NCBI GenBank assembly: GCA_030626085.1
Contig: DAOUPQ010000050.1
Coordinates: forward strand, 1-11,129
Length of the DNA: 11,129 bases
Source: Flavobacteriia bacterium
GTDB lineage: Bacteria; Bacteroidota; Bacteroidia; Flavobacteriales; Flavobacteriaceae
Direction of reading: 5' to 3'
Below the pieces are notes generated by a model, which saw only the letters and a program-made list of their open reading frames with translations, was not told where the DNA came from and ran no database searches. The position numbers and the translations under genes were made by a program. Below are positions 1 through 7,083 of the stretch, piece by piece (position 1 is the first letter of the stretch; each line of letters begins with the position of its first letter).

Positions 1-421
1 AAACTATTAAATTATAATCGCCATGACCACCTCCTTTTACAGCTTGAAAATAGTCTGATTGTCCTGGTTGAATAGTGCCTAATCCTGGTCCGCCACGCAT
101 AACATTTGCAATTAAACAAGGTAACTCAGCTCCTGCCATATATGAAATTCCTTCTAATTTCAGGCTGATTCCAGGGCTGGATGATGAAGTCATTGCTTTT
201 TTTCCACATGCTGCAGCTCCATATACCATATTAATTGCGGCTAATTCACTTTCGGCTTGTAGAACAACCATACCTGTTCTTTTATAGGGTTCTTCATGCA
301 TCAAATATTCAATAACTTCAGATTGTGGTGTTATTGGGTAACCAAAATAGGCGTCAACACCAGCTCTTATAGCTGCTTCTGCCATTGCTTCATTACCTTT
401 CATTAATTTTACTTCTTCCAT
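1..421 (-). CDS. vorB: 3-methyl-2-oxobutanoate:ferredoxin oxidoreductase, VorB subunit (partial, C-terminus off left edge)
   Basis: The minus strand encodes 140 codons from an ATG at 421, starting MEEVKLMKGNEAMAEAAI and running off the window without a stop. It matches the N-terminal pyrimidine-binding domain of the 2-oxoacid:ferredoxin oxidoreductase alpha chain: YFGYPITPQSE at about residues 25-35, QAESELAAINMVYGA at about 56-70, the SSSSPGISLK stretch at about 79-88, and NVMRGGPGLGTIQPGQ further on. Members are usually about 350-360 residues, so about 40% is present. Known role: with a TPP-binding subunit and a ferredoxin subunit, CoA-dependent oxidative decarboxylation of branched-chain 2-oxoacids (or the reverse) with ferredoxin as electron carrier, in the cytoplasm. 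It lies 29 bp downstream of the ferredoxin gene on the same strand, so the two are very likely one operon. The leader is A/T-rich with no Shine-Dalgarno. VOR versus the related KOR family rests on N-terminal resemblance only. Confidence 0.92.
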   Translation of the reverse strand, partial: MEEVKLMKGNEAMAEAAIRAGVDAYFGYPITPQSEVIEYLMHEEPYKRTGMVVLQAESELAAINMVYGAAACGKKAMTSSSSPGISLKLEGISYMAGAELPCLIANVMRGGPGLGTIQPGQSDYFQAVKGGGHGDYNLIV

Positions 422-450
422 ATGAATAAGACTTTTTTAAAGAATGTTTA

Positions 451-684
451 TTATACCTTTTCAGGTTTGTATTGATACACAGTAATACACATATCAGGAC
501 AAACCAAAGCACAAATTTTACAACCGGTACAGGCATCGTGGTTGAAAGGAATAGCTGGATTATAACCTTTTGTATTTACCTGTGTATCGAGTTTTAATAC
601 ATCAAAAGGACAGGCAACAACACATAAATCACAACCTTTACAAGCTTCGATATCTATTACAACAGCACCTCTTACTTTTGGCAT
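451..684 (-). CDS. vorD: 2x[4Fe-4S] ferredoxin subunit of 2-oxoacid:ferredoxin oxidoreductase (VorD-type)
   Basis: This 77-residue protein has two classic cluster motifs, CKGCDLCVVACP at about residues 15-26 and CTGCKICALVCP at about 52-63. Each gives CxxCxxCxxxCP, so all eight cysteines for two [4Fe-4S] clusters are present. The spacer between the clusters carries the NTKGYNPA segment usual for delta subunits of VOR/KOR complexes. There is no signal peptide or membrane segment, so it is cytoplasmic. It starts at ATG 684, ends with TAA, and vorB follows after 29 bp. This order (ferredoxin subunit, then VorB) supports a role in moving electrons from the TPP site to free ferredoxin. I see no convincing Bacteroidota -7 box upstream. 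Transcription may come from within the 165-bp spacer or by read-through from the E1 gene. The symbol rests on context; the domain call is secure. Confidence 0.9.
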   Translation of the reverse strand: MPKVRGAVVIDIEACKGCDLCVVACPFDVLKLDTQVNTKGYNPAIPFNHDACTGCKICALVCPDMCITVYQYKPEKV

Positions 685-715
685 AGAATGGTATTTTTAG
701 ATTAATATATGGGTT

Positions 716-730
716 TTTCGCTCAGCGAAA
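716..730. repeat. Inverted repeat, 6-bp stem, 3-nt loop (the only G+C-bearing stem in the spacer)
   Basis: TTTCGC, TCA, GCGAAA form a perfect short hairpin 32 bp upstream of the ferredoxin start codon. A nested alternative pairs GTTTTT at 713-718 with AAAAAC at 733-738. No U-run follows on either strand, so an operator or leader structure is as likely as a terminator. Confidence 0.4.
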
Positions 731-776
731 TTAAAAACTATTTTTTTATTAAAAAATGATTAAAATCATAATATTT

Positions 777-799
777 ATATATTATTGAAAATAATATAT
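777..799. repeat. Perfect 10-bp inverted repeat with 3-nt loop
   Basis: ATATATTATT, GAA, AATAATATAT: the arms are exact reverse complements. The stem is entirely A/T, and in a plus-strand transcript it can extend by two G-U pairs. It lies 51 bp past the E1 stop codon (minus-strand sense). Chance is a real possibility in such AT-rich DNA. Confidence 0.45.
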
Positions 800-849
800 G
801 GTTTTTAGGTTTAATAATTATTAAATCCTCAAAAAAATAATAAATATAA

Positions 850-3300
850 TTAAACCAAAGTTTTATATTTTTGAGGATTAGCCTCATGCATCATGTTATA
901 TATTGCTTCAAAAATATCCTCAGTATTTCGGTTAGAGAAATAATCTCCATCAGTTCCGTAAGCTGGTCTATGTTCTTCTGAGCATAAAGTAACGGGCTTA
1001 CTATCTAAATATTGATATGCATTTTGAATCGTCAACACTTCATTTAATATATAAGCTGATGCTCCTCCCGGTACATCTTCATCGATTACCATCAAACGAT
1101 TCGTTTTTTCAACACTTTTTACAATATCATGAGACAGATCAAAAGGCATTAAACTTTGAATATCGATCACTTCACAACTAATGCTAAACTGAGCTAATTG
1201 TTCCGCGGCTTCAATTACTAATTTTAATGTAGAACCATAGGATACAAGTGTAATATCTGTTCCCTCCATAATAGTTTCAACTATCCCGACCGGTGTTCTG
1301 AAAGCTCCAAAATTATTGGGTTGTTTTTCTTTAAGACGGTAGCCATTCAGGTTTTCAATGATTAAGGCAGGATCGTCACTTTCAAGCATAGTATTAAAAA
1401 ACCCGGCAGCTTTTGTCATATTACGAGGGACTAATATACAAATTCCCTTTAAAAAATTGTTTAAACCACTCATTGGTGAACCTGAATGCCAAATACCCTC
1501 TAATCTATGACCTCGTGTTCTGATAATTAACGGAGCTTTTTGGCGACCGGAACTTCTATAATGTAATGAAGCAAGATCATCACTTAAAGCAGGAAGTGCA
1601 TATAAAACATAATCTAAATATTGAATTTCGGCAATAGGACGTAAACCACGCATTGCCATGCCAATACCCTGACCTATAATTGTCATTTCACGAATACCGG
1701 TATCGCTTACACGCATTTCACCAAATTTTTTCTGAAGGTCTTCCAGTCCCTGATTTACACCTCCTATATACCCGGTATCTTCACCAAAAATCAAAGTTTC
1801 AGGATGATTTGTAAATATTTTATTAAAATTGTCACGTAAAATTGTCCTGGCATCTACTTCTTTAATGTCCTTATCATAAGTAGGTTTTACTTCTTTAATT
1901 TTAATTGCAGATAAATCAGACTCACTATACAAATGTGAACTATATTTTTTTTGATAGAAACTTTTATATTTTTTAATCCAATTTTGTAAATCAATTTTTG
2001 ATGGAAAATTTTCACCGATTAAATAGCGTAAAACTTTTCGGGCGTAAACCAAATTAGTTCTAATCTGTACTTCATCATCAGAAGAAAATTCTTCAATTAG
2101 TTTTTTAATGAAGGGAGCATTTTTAGATTTATTTGCAACTTCTTTTAAAATTGCTATTAACTCATCAGCTTCTTTTTGGAGCGGATTTTTAAATCCGTCC
2201 CAGGCATTTTTTTTTGCCAGTCGGGCTTCTTTTTTCGCTTCCTTTTCAATGGTTTCAATTTCGGTTTCATTTTTTACAAAACGATAAATTTTACCATCAG
2301 TATCCTCAATCTCATATTTTAATATCCATTCGCGCATTTTAGAATTACAATCAATACTTTTTTCATAAGACAAACGCTCTTTACTTTTGTATCGTTCTTG
2401 TGAGCCTGATGTAGAATGGCCTAAGGGTTGCATAAGATCGGTAACATGAATAATTACAGGAATATGTTCTTCACGTGCAATTTTATCAGCTTTTTTGTAA
2501 ACTTCAATTAAAGCAGGGTAATCATAACCTTTTACAGTAAAAATTTCATACCCATTTTTACCATCTTCTCTCTGAAATCCTTTTAGAACTTCAGATATAT
2601 TTTCTTTTGTTGTGTGATATTTTGCAGGGACTGATATGCCATATTCATCATCCCAAATACTAATAATCATAGGAACTTGAAGAACTCCAGCTGCATTGAT
2701 AGTTTCCCAAAAAGGTCCTTCACTAGTACTGGCATTTCCTATTGTACCCCATGCTACTTCATTGCCTTTAATTGAAAATTTTGTAAAATCTTCTAATCCT
2801 TTAACATTACGGAAAATTTTTGAAGCTTGTGCTAAACCTAATAAACGTGGCATTTGCCCTGAAGTACTCGAAATATCAGAACTCGAATTTTTTTGTTCAA
2901 CCAGATTTTTCCAGGTGCCGTCTTCATTTAAAGAATGTGTGGCAAAATGATTGTTCATTTGGCGGCCACCAGATTCAGGAGCATTTTTGATATTAGTGTC
3001 TCCATAAAGATTGGCAAATAGTTGTTGTGGGGTCAAAGCTCCAATACTCATCATAAATGTTTGGTCTCGGTAGTAACCTGAACGCCAATCTCCATTTTTA
3101 AAGACTTTCGCCATAGCAAGTTGTGGAACTTCCTTACCTCCACCAAAAATACCAAATTTAGCTTTGCCGGTAAGTACTTCTCTTCTGCCTAATAAGCTAC
3201 ATTCTCTACTGATTATAGCTGTTTTGTAATCATTTAGAACTTCAGTTTTAAAATCTTCAAAAGATAATTTTTGAGGAGAACCATTTGATGTTATTGTCAT
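850..3300 (-). CDS. Fused alpha-beta E1 component of a 2-oxoacid dehydrogenase complex (pyruvate or branched-chain type), TPP-dependent
   Basis: The 816-residue protein joins an E1-alpha-like half (about residues 20-330) to an E1-beta-like half (about 475-810) through a charged, Lys/Glu-rich helical linker (about 340-450). Alpha-half marks: YYRDQTFMMSIG (about 76-87), the TPP/Mg region GNASTSEG (188-195) and WDDEYGISVP (216-225), and a phospho-loop-like GHSTSGSQERYKSKER (about 294-309). Beta-half marks: FGEDTG (505-510, with the expected catalytic Glu507), SDTGIREMTIIGQGIGMAMRGLRPIAEIQYLDY (532-564), RTRGHR with HSGS (605-608), and a transketolase C-terminal domain from about 665. Single-chain E1 proteins of about 800 residues are known from Bacteroidota. 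The family decarboxylates a 2-oxoacid and acylates the lipoyl group of E2 in the cytoplasm. Substrate cannot be fixed, since no E2 or E3 gene is in the window. Oddity: the usual GDG...NN metal motif reads GNA...DD. The gene is probably transcribed alone, with a -7 box 25-32 bp upstream. Confidence 0.9.
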   Translation of the reverse strand: MTITSNGSPQKLSFEDFKTEVLNDYKTAIISRECSLLGRREVLTGKAKFGIFGGGKEVPQLAMAKVFKNGDWRSGYYRDQTFMMSIGALTPQQLFANLYGDTNIKNAPESGGRQMNNHFATHSLNEDGTWKNLVEQKNSSSDISSTSGQMPRLLGLAQASKIFRNVKGLEDFTKFSIKGNEVAWGTIGNASTSEGPFWETINAAGVLQVPMIISIWDDEYGISVPAKYHTTKENISEVLKGFQREDGKNGYEIFTVKGYDYPALIEVYKKADKIAREEHIPVIIHVTDLMQPLGHSTSGSQERYKSKERLSYEKSIDCNSKMREWILKYEIEDTDGKIYRFVKNETEIETIEKEAKKEARLAKKNAWDGFKNPLQKEADELIAILKEVANKSKNAPFIKKLIEEFSSDDEVQIRTNLVYARKVLRYLIGENFPSKIDLQNWIKKYKSFYQKKYSSHLYSESDLSAIKIKEVKPTYDKDIKEVDARTILRDNFNKIFTNHPETLIFGEDTGYIGGVNQGLEDLQKKFGEMRVSDTGIREMTIIGQGIGMAMRGLRPIAEIQYLDYVLYALPALSDDLASLHYRSSGRQKAPLIIRTRGHRLEGIWHSGSPMSGLNNFLKGICILVPRNMTKAAGFFNTMLESDDPALIIENLNGYRLKEKQPNNFGAFRTPVGIVETIMEGTDITLVSYGSTLKLVIEAAEQLAQFSISCEVIDIQSLMPFDLSHDIVKSVEKTNRLMVIDEDVPGGASAYILNEVLTIQNAYQYLDSKPVTLCSEEHRPAYGTDGDYFSNRNTEDIFEAIYNMMHEANPQKYKTLV

Positions 3301-3324
3301 ATTTTTTGTGCCTTTTTACTTTCG

Positions 3325-3332
3325 CAAATATA
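3325..3332 (-). promoter_or_regulatory. Putative Bacteroidota -7 promoter element for the E1 gene
   Basis: On the minus strand this reads TATATTTG, an exact match to TAnnTTTG, the -7 box of the Bacteroidota primary sigma factor. The E1 ATG lies 24 bp further on, giving a short leader. No clear TTTG/TTG -33 element lies at the expected 17-23 bp upstream, so the call rests on the -7 box and its position. Confidence 0.6.
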
Positions 3333-3381
3333 CAAAATAAAAGTGAGAATTAGAAGGGTAGTGTTTAGTGGAATATTTATT

Positions 3382-3418
3382 AATAAATACTTGATTAACA
3401 ATTGTATAAGTATTTATT
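3382..3418. repeat. Perfect 11-bp inverted repeat with 15-nt loop
   Basis: AATAAATACTT (3382-3392) and AAGTATTTATT (3408-3418) are exact reverse complements. The loop contains the 8-bp palindrome ACAATTGT (3398-3405). It lies 80 bp past the barrel-protein stop and about 50 bp upstream of the E1 -7 box. It could be an operator for a dimeric regulator acting on E1, or an AT-rich transcription end for the upstream operon. No U-run follows on the minus strand. Confidence 0.5.
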
Positions 3419-3497
3419 TCACATTTAAGGTATGGGTTTTAATACAAATGATAACACTAGGTAAATTATTTATATTTTAACATTAGAAAAGAGATTT

Positions 3498-6308
3498 TTA
3501 GTAAAATCCTCTCCTAATAAAACTATAAATTCTAGTGGGATCTGCGGTAAGCACAAATCTGATCTTTGATGCATATTCCGGTTGTGCAGGTTCAAAACCT
3601 AAACTAGATTGTAGTGGAAAGTATAATTCTAAGAAATTATGAATAAAATTAAATCTAACACCACTATCATATCTAAAAAATGGATTATCACCTTTATTTT
3701 TAACAAATCCTGCATCTGCATAGATCTCTATCCATCGCCAGACACTCATACTGATATTTGTACTCGCAAGCCATTGATTAGAGTATTTATTTTCAAAGAT
3801 CGATTTAAACCCGCCATCTGAAATGATGATTTCCTGACTAAAAAAACCTGAATCTTCCGATCTTCCCATATAGCTTTTTTCAAATAAATAATCACTGGGT
3901 CTGTCTAAAGCAAAGCTAAAAAAATCGGTTGTTGTATTATTAAATAAAAAAGTACCAAAAAATAATCTAAAGTCAAATTGTCTGTTCTTATCTGTAAGTT
4001 TACGATATCTAAAATCTAATGAAATTTTACTAAAATTTACATTGTATTGAAGATCTACAAAATATCTTATATCATTAATAATATTAGGCTGAGAATAACC
4101 ATAACGTATATCTAAAATATTATAGCTGTCACTTTCATCTTCAATTCCTCCTTGTGGTATTTCTTTGTCAACAATATTATATTTAACCATTAATGAACTA
4201 CCACCTACGTCTCTCAAAGATTTTCGGTTAAACTGCACTAAGAAATAGGGGTTTAACTTTCTGTAGAATAAATCTTTATCATAATGAGATTGACTTCCTG
4301 AGATACCGGTACTATATCTGTAAACGATTGAGTTTTCAGGTAAGTATTGGTATGATAAATATAAAGAACCAATCAGGCTATGACTTTTAAAAGCATAGGC
4401 GGGTGTTATACCAAACAACCATTTCTTTTTAAACATTGCCTGATTGTACAACTGGGGTCCTAGTATCAGTCCGTCATAATAATTATACTCGGAATATATA
4501 TTATAAAAAATTTGATTGTAATATGGGTCTTCAATATCTTTAAAAAAAGTAAATTTTAAAGGTCTGTTTAATAATTTTTTATCAATTTTTTCCCAATTGT
4601 CCCGTAAGTTAACCTCAGGATATAGGTATTCGTAATTTAGTGATATTCTGTCAAAACCATTTCTGGGAATTGTAACGATTTTAGAAGAATCAATATTTTT
4701 TACCCATTGTTTGTATAAAATTTCTTTTTTATTCACACCGTAAAGAGCAACGGGAGCTGTCATATTACTTTTATTTACAATTTTTACTATAAGAGAATCT
4801 TCCTTTTTTTCAACACTTCTTATAGTATAATCGATCTTTTTTTTGGTTTGAATATAATCGACAAAAAAGGCATCCAAATTTTTATCTGTTTTATGGGTAA
4901 TAATCTCTTTAAAATCGTCACTTTTACTTAACTGTAATATATTTTCTTTATAAAATTGTTGCAAACCTTTTGCAACGATCGAGTCATTTAAAATGGCATC
5001 TAAATAGCGTAAACCTATTCCAGCTTTGTATTTATTTACAATTTTTCGATTAAAATTAGATAGTGAATCAGCTCTTGTTATCAATGATTGGTCTAAATTC
5101 TTTCTAGCAGCAAATTGATAAACAAAAGGATATTTTCCGTTAAAATCTAATTTTGCCAAACTGTAATTTCGGTACCCCCATATTTTTGATATATTGCCGG
5201 TTGCTTTAATTTCAGGATAGTATTTTGAAACATATTCGATCATCATATATATCTGTATGCCATCAGCAAGCCAGTAATCGTCTCTTTTATTGACCAAAAT
5301 TGTATTGTCAATATATTTTTTAGTCAAAGCTTTAAACATTTTAATATCCCATTCAAAGGTATCACTAAAAGGTGTTAAAGATTTGGGTAATTGGTTAAGT
5401 CCATATACAGGATTTTTTTTATAAGTAATATCATTTACTAATAATTTTTTATGAGGGTATTCTCCTAGAAAATTGGAAATAAAATCCAGTTGTCTGCTTA
5501 AAATATTTGTTTTTAAAGGAATGGTTAGATTTTTACTTTTTAAATTTGATATAACCTCAATTGAATCAGTAAGATAATTATCAAAACTGCTCAATAATTT
5601 TATACTTAATTCAATATCAGTTCTGTTATTTCCATGTAAATTATAAAGAACTTGACTATCCTTAATTTGCATTTCAATGTTTAGATCAGAATAAAGCGAA
5701 AACCCCCTGGGAACTTCAAAATCTATTTTATAATTTGTGGGATCGATATATAGATCATCCATATCGAGATTACTCATCACATGCCATTTACCATCATATA
5801 CAGCGGGTGTTATATACCAATATCGTAGATTATAATTGTTTTCATCAAAACCATATAGAGTAAAATTATCAATAGGAATTTTAACGGTGTATTGAATATT
5901 TAGGGTAATATTTTGTTTTGGCAATAGTGAATTTGGAAGTACAACCTTTACAATATCATTGGCCTCAGAAAGTTCATGCCAATTGGTATTTTGTTGATCA
6001 ATTTCAATATCTTTAATTTTGGAATACCCCCTTTTTTGAATTTTTGCAAAGTATAAACTTTTGTCATAATTGTCGATCAATCTCTTTGATAAAAGTGTTC
6101 TTCTATCTTTATAAGCATTGGCCCAATTGTGTAAATAAATAGTATCTAATATGTCAGAAGAGTTATTATAATATGTGATATTTTGCTGTATTTCAATAGA
6201 TTGTAATTTAGGGTCTAACTTTGCCTTAATAGTAATCTCATTAGTTTGCGCCAATAAACTTAAATGGTGGCTAAAAAACAGAAACAGTATGAAATAAACT
6301 TTGCGCAA
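3498..6308 (-). CDS. Secreted M1-aminopeptidase-like protein (catalytic motif lost) with C-terminal outer-membrane beta-barrel
   Basis: The 936-residue protein begins with a signal peptide: Arg-Lys, a hydrophobic stretch at about 4-19, and likely cleavage near Ala20-Gln21. Residues about 22-250 resemble the beta-sandwich N-domain of M1 peptidases (NITYYNNSSDILDTIYLHNW). Residues about 260-490 resemble the helical catalytic domain: YGLNQLP at 302-308 sits where GxMEN is expected, WLADG at 346-350 where WLNEG is expected, and YKAG at 427-430 where YxKG is expected. Residues about 495-560 look like the M1 Ig-like domain. From about 590 to the C-terminal Tyr, alternating aromatic/polar strands ending RRGFY suggest an outer-membrane barrel of roughly 350 residues. 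In register, HExxH reads KALTK (326-330) and the distal Glu is Asp349, so zinc catalysis is unlikely. The start is TTG at 6308, because an in-frame TAA lies two codons upstream and the signal peptide begins right there. The gene is 24 bp downstream of the LOG gene and probably in the same operon. True function is unknown; a surface binding or assembly role is inference. Confidence 0.78.
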   Translation of the reverse strand: MRKVYFILFLFFSHHLSLLAQTNEITIKAKLDPKLQSIEIQQNITYYNNSSDILDTIYLHNWANAYKDRRTLLSKRLIDNYDKSLYFAKIQKRGYSKIKDIEIDQQNTNWHELSEANDIVKVVLPNSLLPKQNITLNIQYTVKIPIDNFTLYGFDENNYNLRYWYITPAVYDGKWHVMSNLDMDDLYIDPTNYKIDFEVPRGFSLYSDLNIEMQIKDSQVLYNLHGNNRTDIELSIKLLSSFDNYLTDSIEVISNLKSKNLTIPLKTNILSRQLDFISNFLGEYPHKKLLVNDITYKKNPVYGLNQLPKSLTPFSDTFEWDIKMFKALTKKYIDNTILVNKRDDYWLADGIQIYMMIEYVSKYYPEIKATGNISKIWGYRNYSLAKLDFNGKYPFVYQFAARKNLDQSLITRADSLSNFNRKIVNKYKAGIGLRYLDAILNDSIVAKGLQQFYKENILQLSKSDDFKEIITHKTDKNLDAFFVDYIQTKKKIDYTIRSVEKKEDSLIVKIVNKSNMTAPVALYGVNKKEILYKQWVKNIDSSKIVTIPRNGFDRISLNYEYLYPEVNLRDNWEKIDKKLLNRPLKFTFFKDIEDPYYNQIFYNIYSEYNYYDGLILGPQLYNQAMFKKKWLFGITPAYAFKSHSLIGSLYLSYQYLPENSIVYRYSTGISGSQSHYDKDLFYRKLNPYFLVQFNRKSLRDVGGSSLMVKYNIVDKEIPQGGIEDESDSYNILDIRYGYSQPNIINDIRYFVDLQYNVNFSKISLDFRYRKLTDKNRQFDFRLFFGTFLFNNTTTDFFSFALDRPSDYLFEKSYMGRSEDSGFFSQEIIISDGGFKSIFENKYSNQWLASTNISMSVWRWIEIYADAGFVKNKGDNPFFRYDSGVRFNFIHNFLELYFPLQSSLGFEPAQPEYASKIRFVLTADPTRIYSFIRRGFY

Positions 6309-6332
6309 TTTTTATAATGATTGATTATGCGA

Positions 6333-7046
6333 TTAAAAATTCGGTTTTAAGTGATGTTTTTTATAAAAAATATCAATTATTTCAATCACTTCATCAGCAT
6401 CATCAACAATGGTAAATAGATCAAGATCTTGTACGCTAATATTACTGAATTCCTGAAGGACAGTTTTTTTTAACCAATCTAAAATACCGTTCCAAAACTC
6501 ACTTCCCACTAAAATAAGTGGAAATTTTCCAATTTTCTTTGTTTGAATTAGCGTAATAGCTTCAAATAATTCATCTAAAGTCCCAAATCCTCCAGGCATG
6601 GCAACAAATCCTTGCGCATATTTTACAAACATTACTTTACGAACAAAAAAGTAATCAAAATCTAAATTTTTATCACTATCAATATAAGGATTGTCTTTTT
6701 GCTCAAAGGGTAGATCAATATTTAATCCCACTGAAATACCACCACCACGTTTAGCACCTTTATTGCCTGCCTCCATTATGCCAGGGCCTCCTCCGGTAAT
6801 AACACCATAACCGTTTTGAGTTAATTTAAAGGCAATATTTTCGGCCATTTCATAATACTTATCTCCGGGTTTTGTTCTGGCAGAACCATAAACACTCACG
6901 CAGGGTCCTATCCGACTTAGTTTTTCATACCCATCAACAAATTCACTCATAATTTTAAAAATCGCCCATGAATCGTTGGTTTTAATTTCGTTCCATGTTT
7001 TTTGCTTGAGCTTTTCAGCAATCCTTTTATCTTCTAATGGTGTCAT
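6333..7046 (-). CDS. LOG-family (TIGR00730) nucleoside-5'-monophosphate phosphoribohydrolase
   Basis: This 237-residue cytoplasmic Rossmann-fold protein has the family signatures GSARTKPGDKYYEMA (about 54-68), TGGGPGIMEAGNKGA (84-98), VRKVMFVKYA (about 135-144, supplying the conserved Arg) and PGGFGTLDE (151-159). Known members cleave nucleoside 5'-monophosphates (AMP and cytokinin ribotides in LOG proteins) to a free base and ribose 5-phosphate. The bacterial substrate is often unsettled, and the older label 'lysine decarboxylase' for this family is misleading. I chose ATG 7046. The open frame extends up to 7172, but that would overlap the uvrA 3' end by 89 bp and add a basic, non-conserved leader. 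The 7046 start leaves a clean 37-bp gap after uvrA, suggesting co-transcription. The TAA stop is followed by 24 bp and then the TTG start of the barrel protein. Confidence 0.92.
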   Translation of the reverse strand: MTPLEDKRIAEKLKQKTWNEIKTNDSWAIFKIMSEFVDGYEKLSRIGPCVSVYGSARTKPGDKYYEMAENIAFKLTQNGYGVITGGGPGIMEAGNKGAKRGGGISVGLNIDLPFEQKDNPYIDSDKNLDFDYFFVRKVMFVKYAQGFVAMPGGFGTLDELFEAITLIQTKKIGKFPLILVGSEFWNGILDWLKKTVLQEFSNISVQDLDLFTIVDDADEVIEIIDIFYKKHHLKPNF

Positions 7047-7083
7047 AATTATAATATTTAATCCTATAAAACTAATAAACCTG

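Larger units (their letters stand above)
685..849. other. AT-rich intergenic spacer with clustered inverted repeats
   Basis: The 165 bp between the E1 stop and the ferredoxin start contain no plausible ORF and no TAnnTTTG box on the minus strand. They hold four short inverted repeats: TTTCGC-TCA-GCGAAA (716-730), ATGATT-AA-AATCAT (756-769), a 10-bp perfect stem with a 3-nt loop (777-799), and a perfect 16-bp palindrome (810-825). None has the G+C-rich stem plus U-run of a standard intrinsic terminator on the minus strand. They may end E1 transcription, stabilise a 3' end, or form the 5' leader of the vor operon. Confidence 0.55.
3301..3497. other. Intergenic spacer: E1 promoter and an inverted repeat
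   Basis: The 197 bp between the barrel-protein stop and the E1 start have no coding potential that I can support. The left end holds a Bacteroidota-type -7 box for E1, the middle holds an 11-bp inverted repeat (3382-3418), and the remainder is plain AT-rich sequence. No standard intrinsic terminator is visible after the 3498 gene. Confidence 0.5.

Noticed and set aside
75..287. 70-codon plus-strand open frame
   Set aside because: It lies wholly antisense to vorB, whose protein is clearly conserved, and its product shows no family features.
716..730. Intrinsic terminator for the E1 gene
   Set aside because: The stem is short, no U-run follows on the minus strand, and it lies about 120 bp past the stop.
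2696..2950. 84-codon plus-strand open frame
   Set aside because: Antisense shadow of the E1 alpha half, in the conserved TPP-binding region.
3639..3821. 60-codon plus-strand open frame
   Set aside because: Antisense to the barrel domain, with no recognisable features or promoter.
3498..6308. Active M1 aminopeptidase
   Set aside because: No HExxH occurs anywhere in the protein, and the aligned site reads KALTK.
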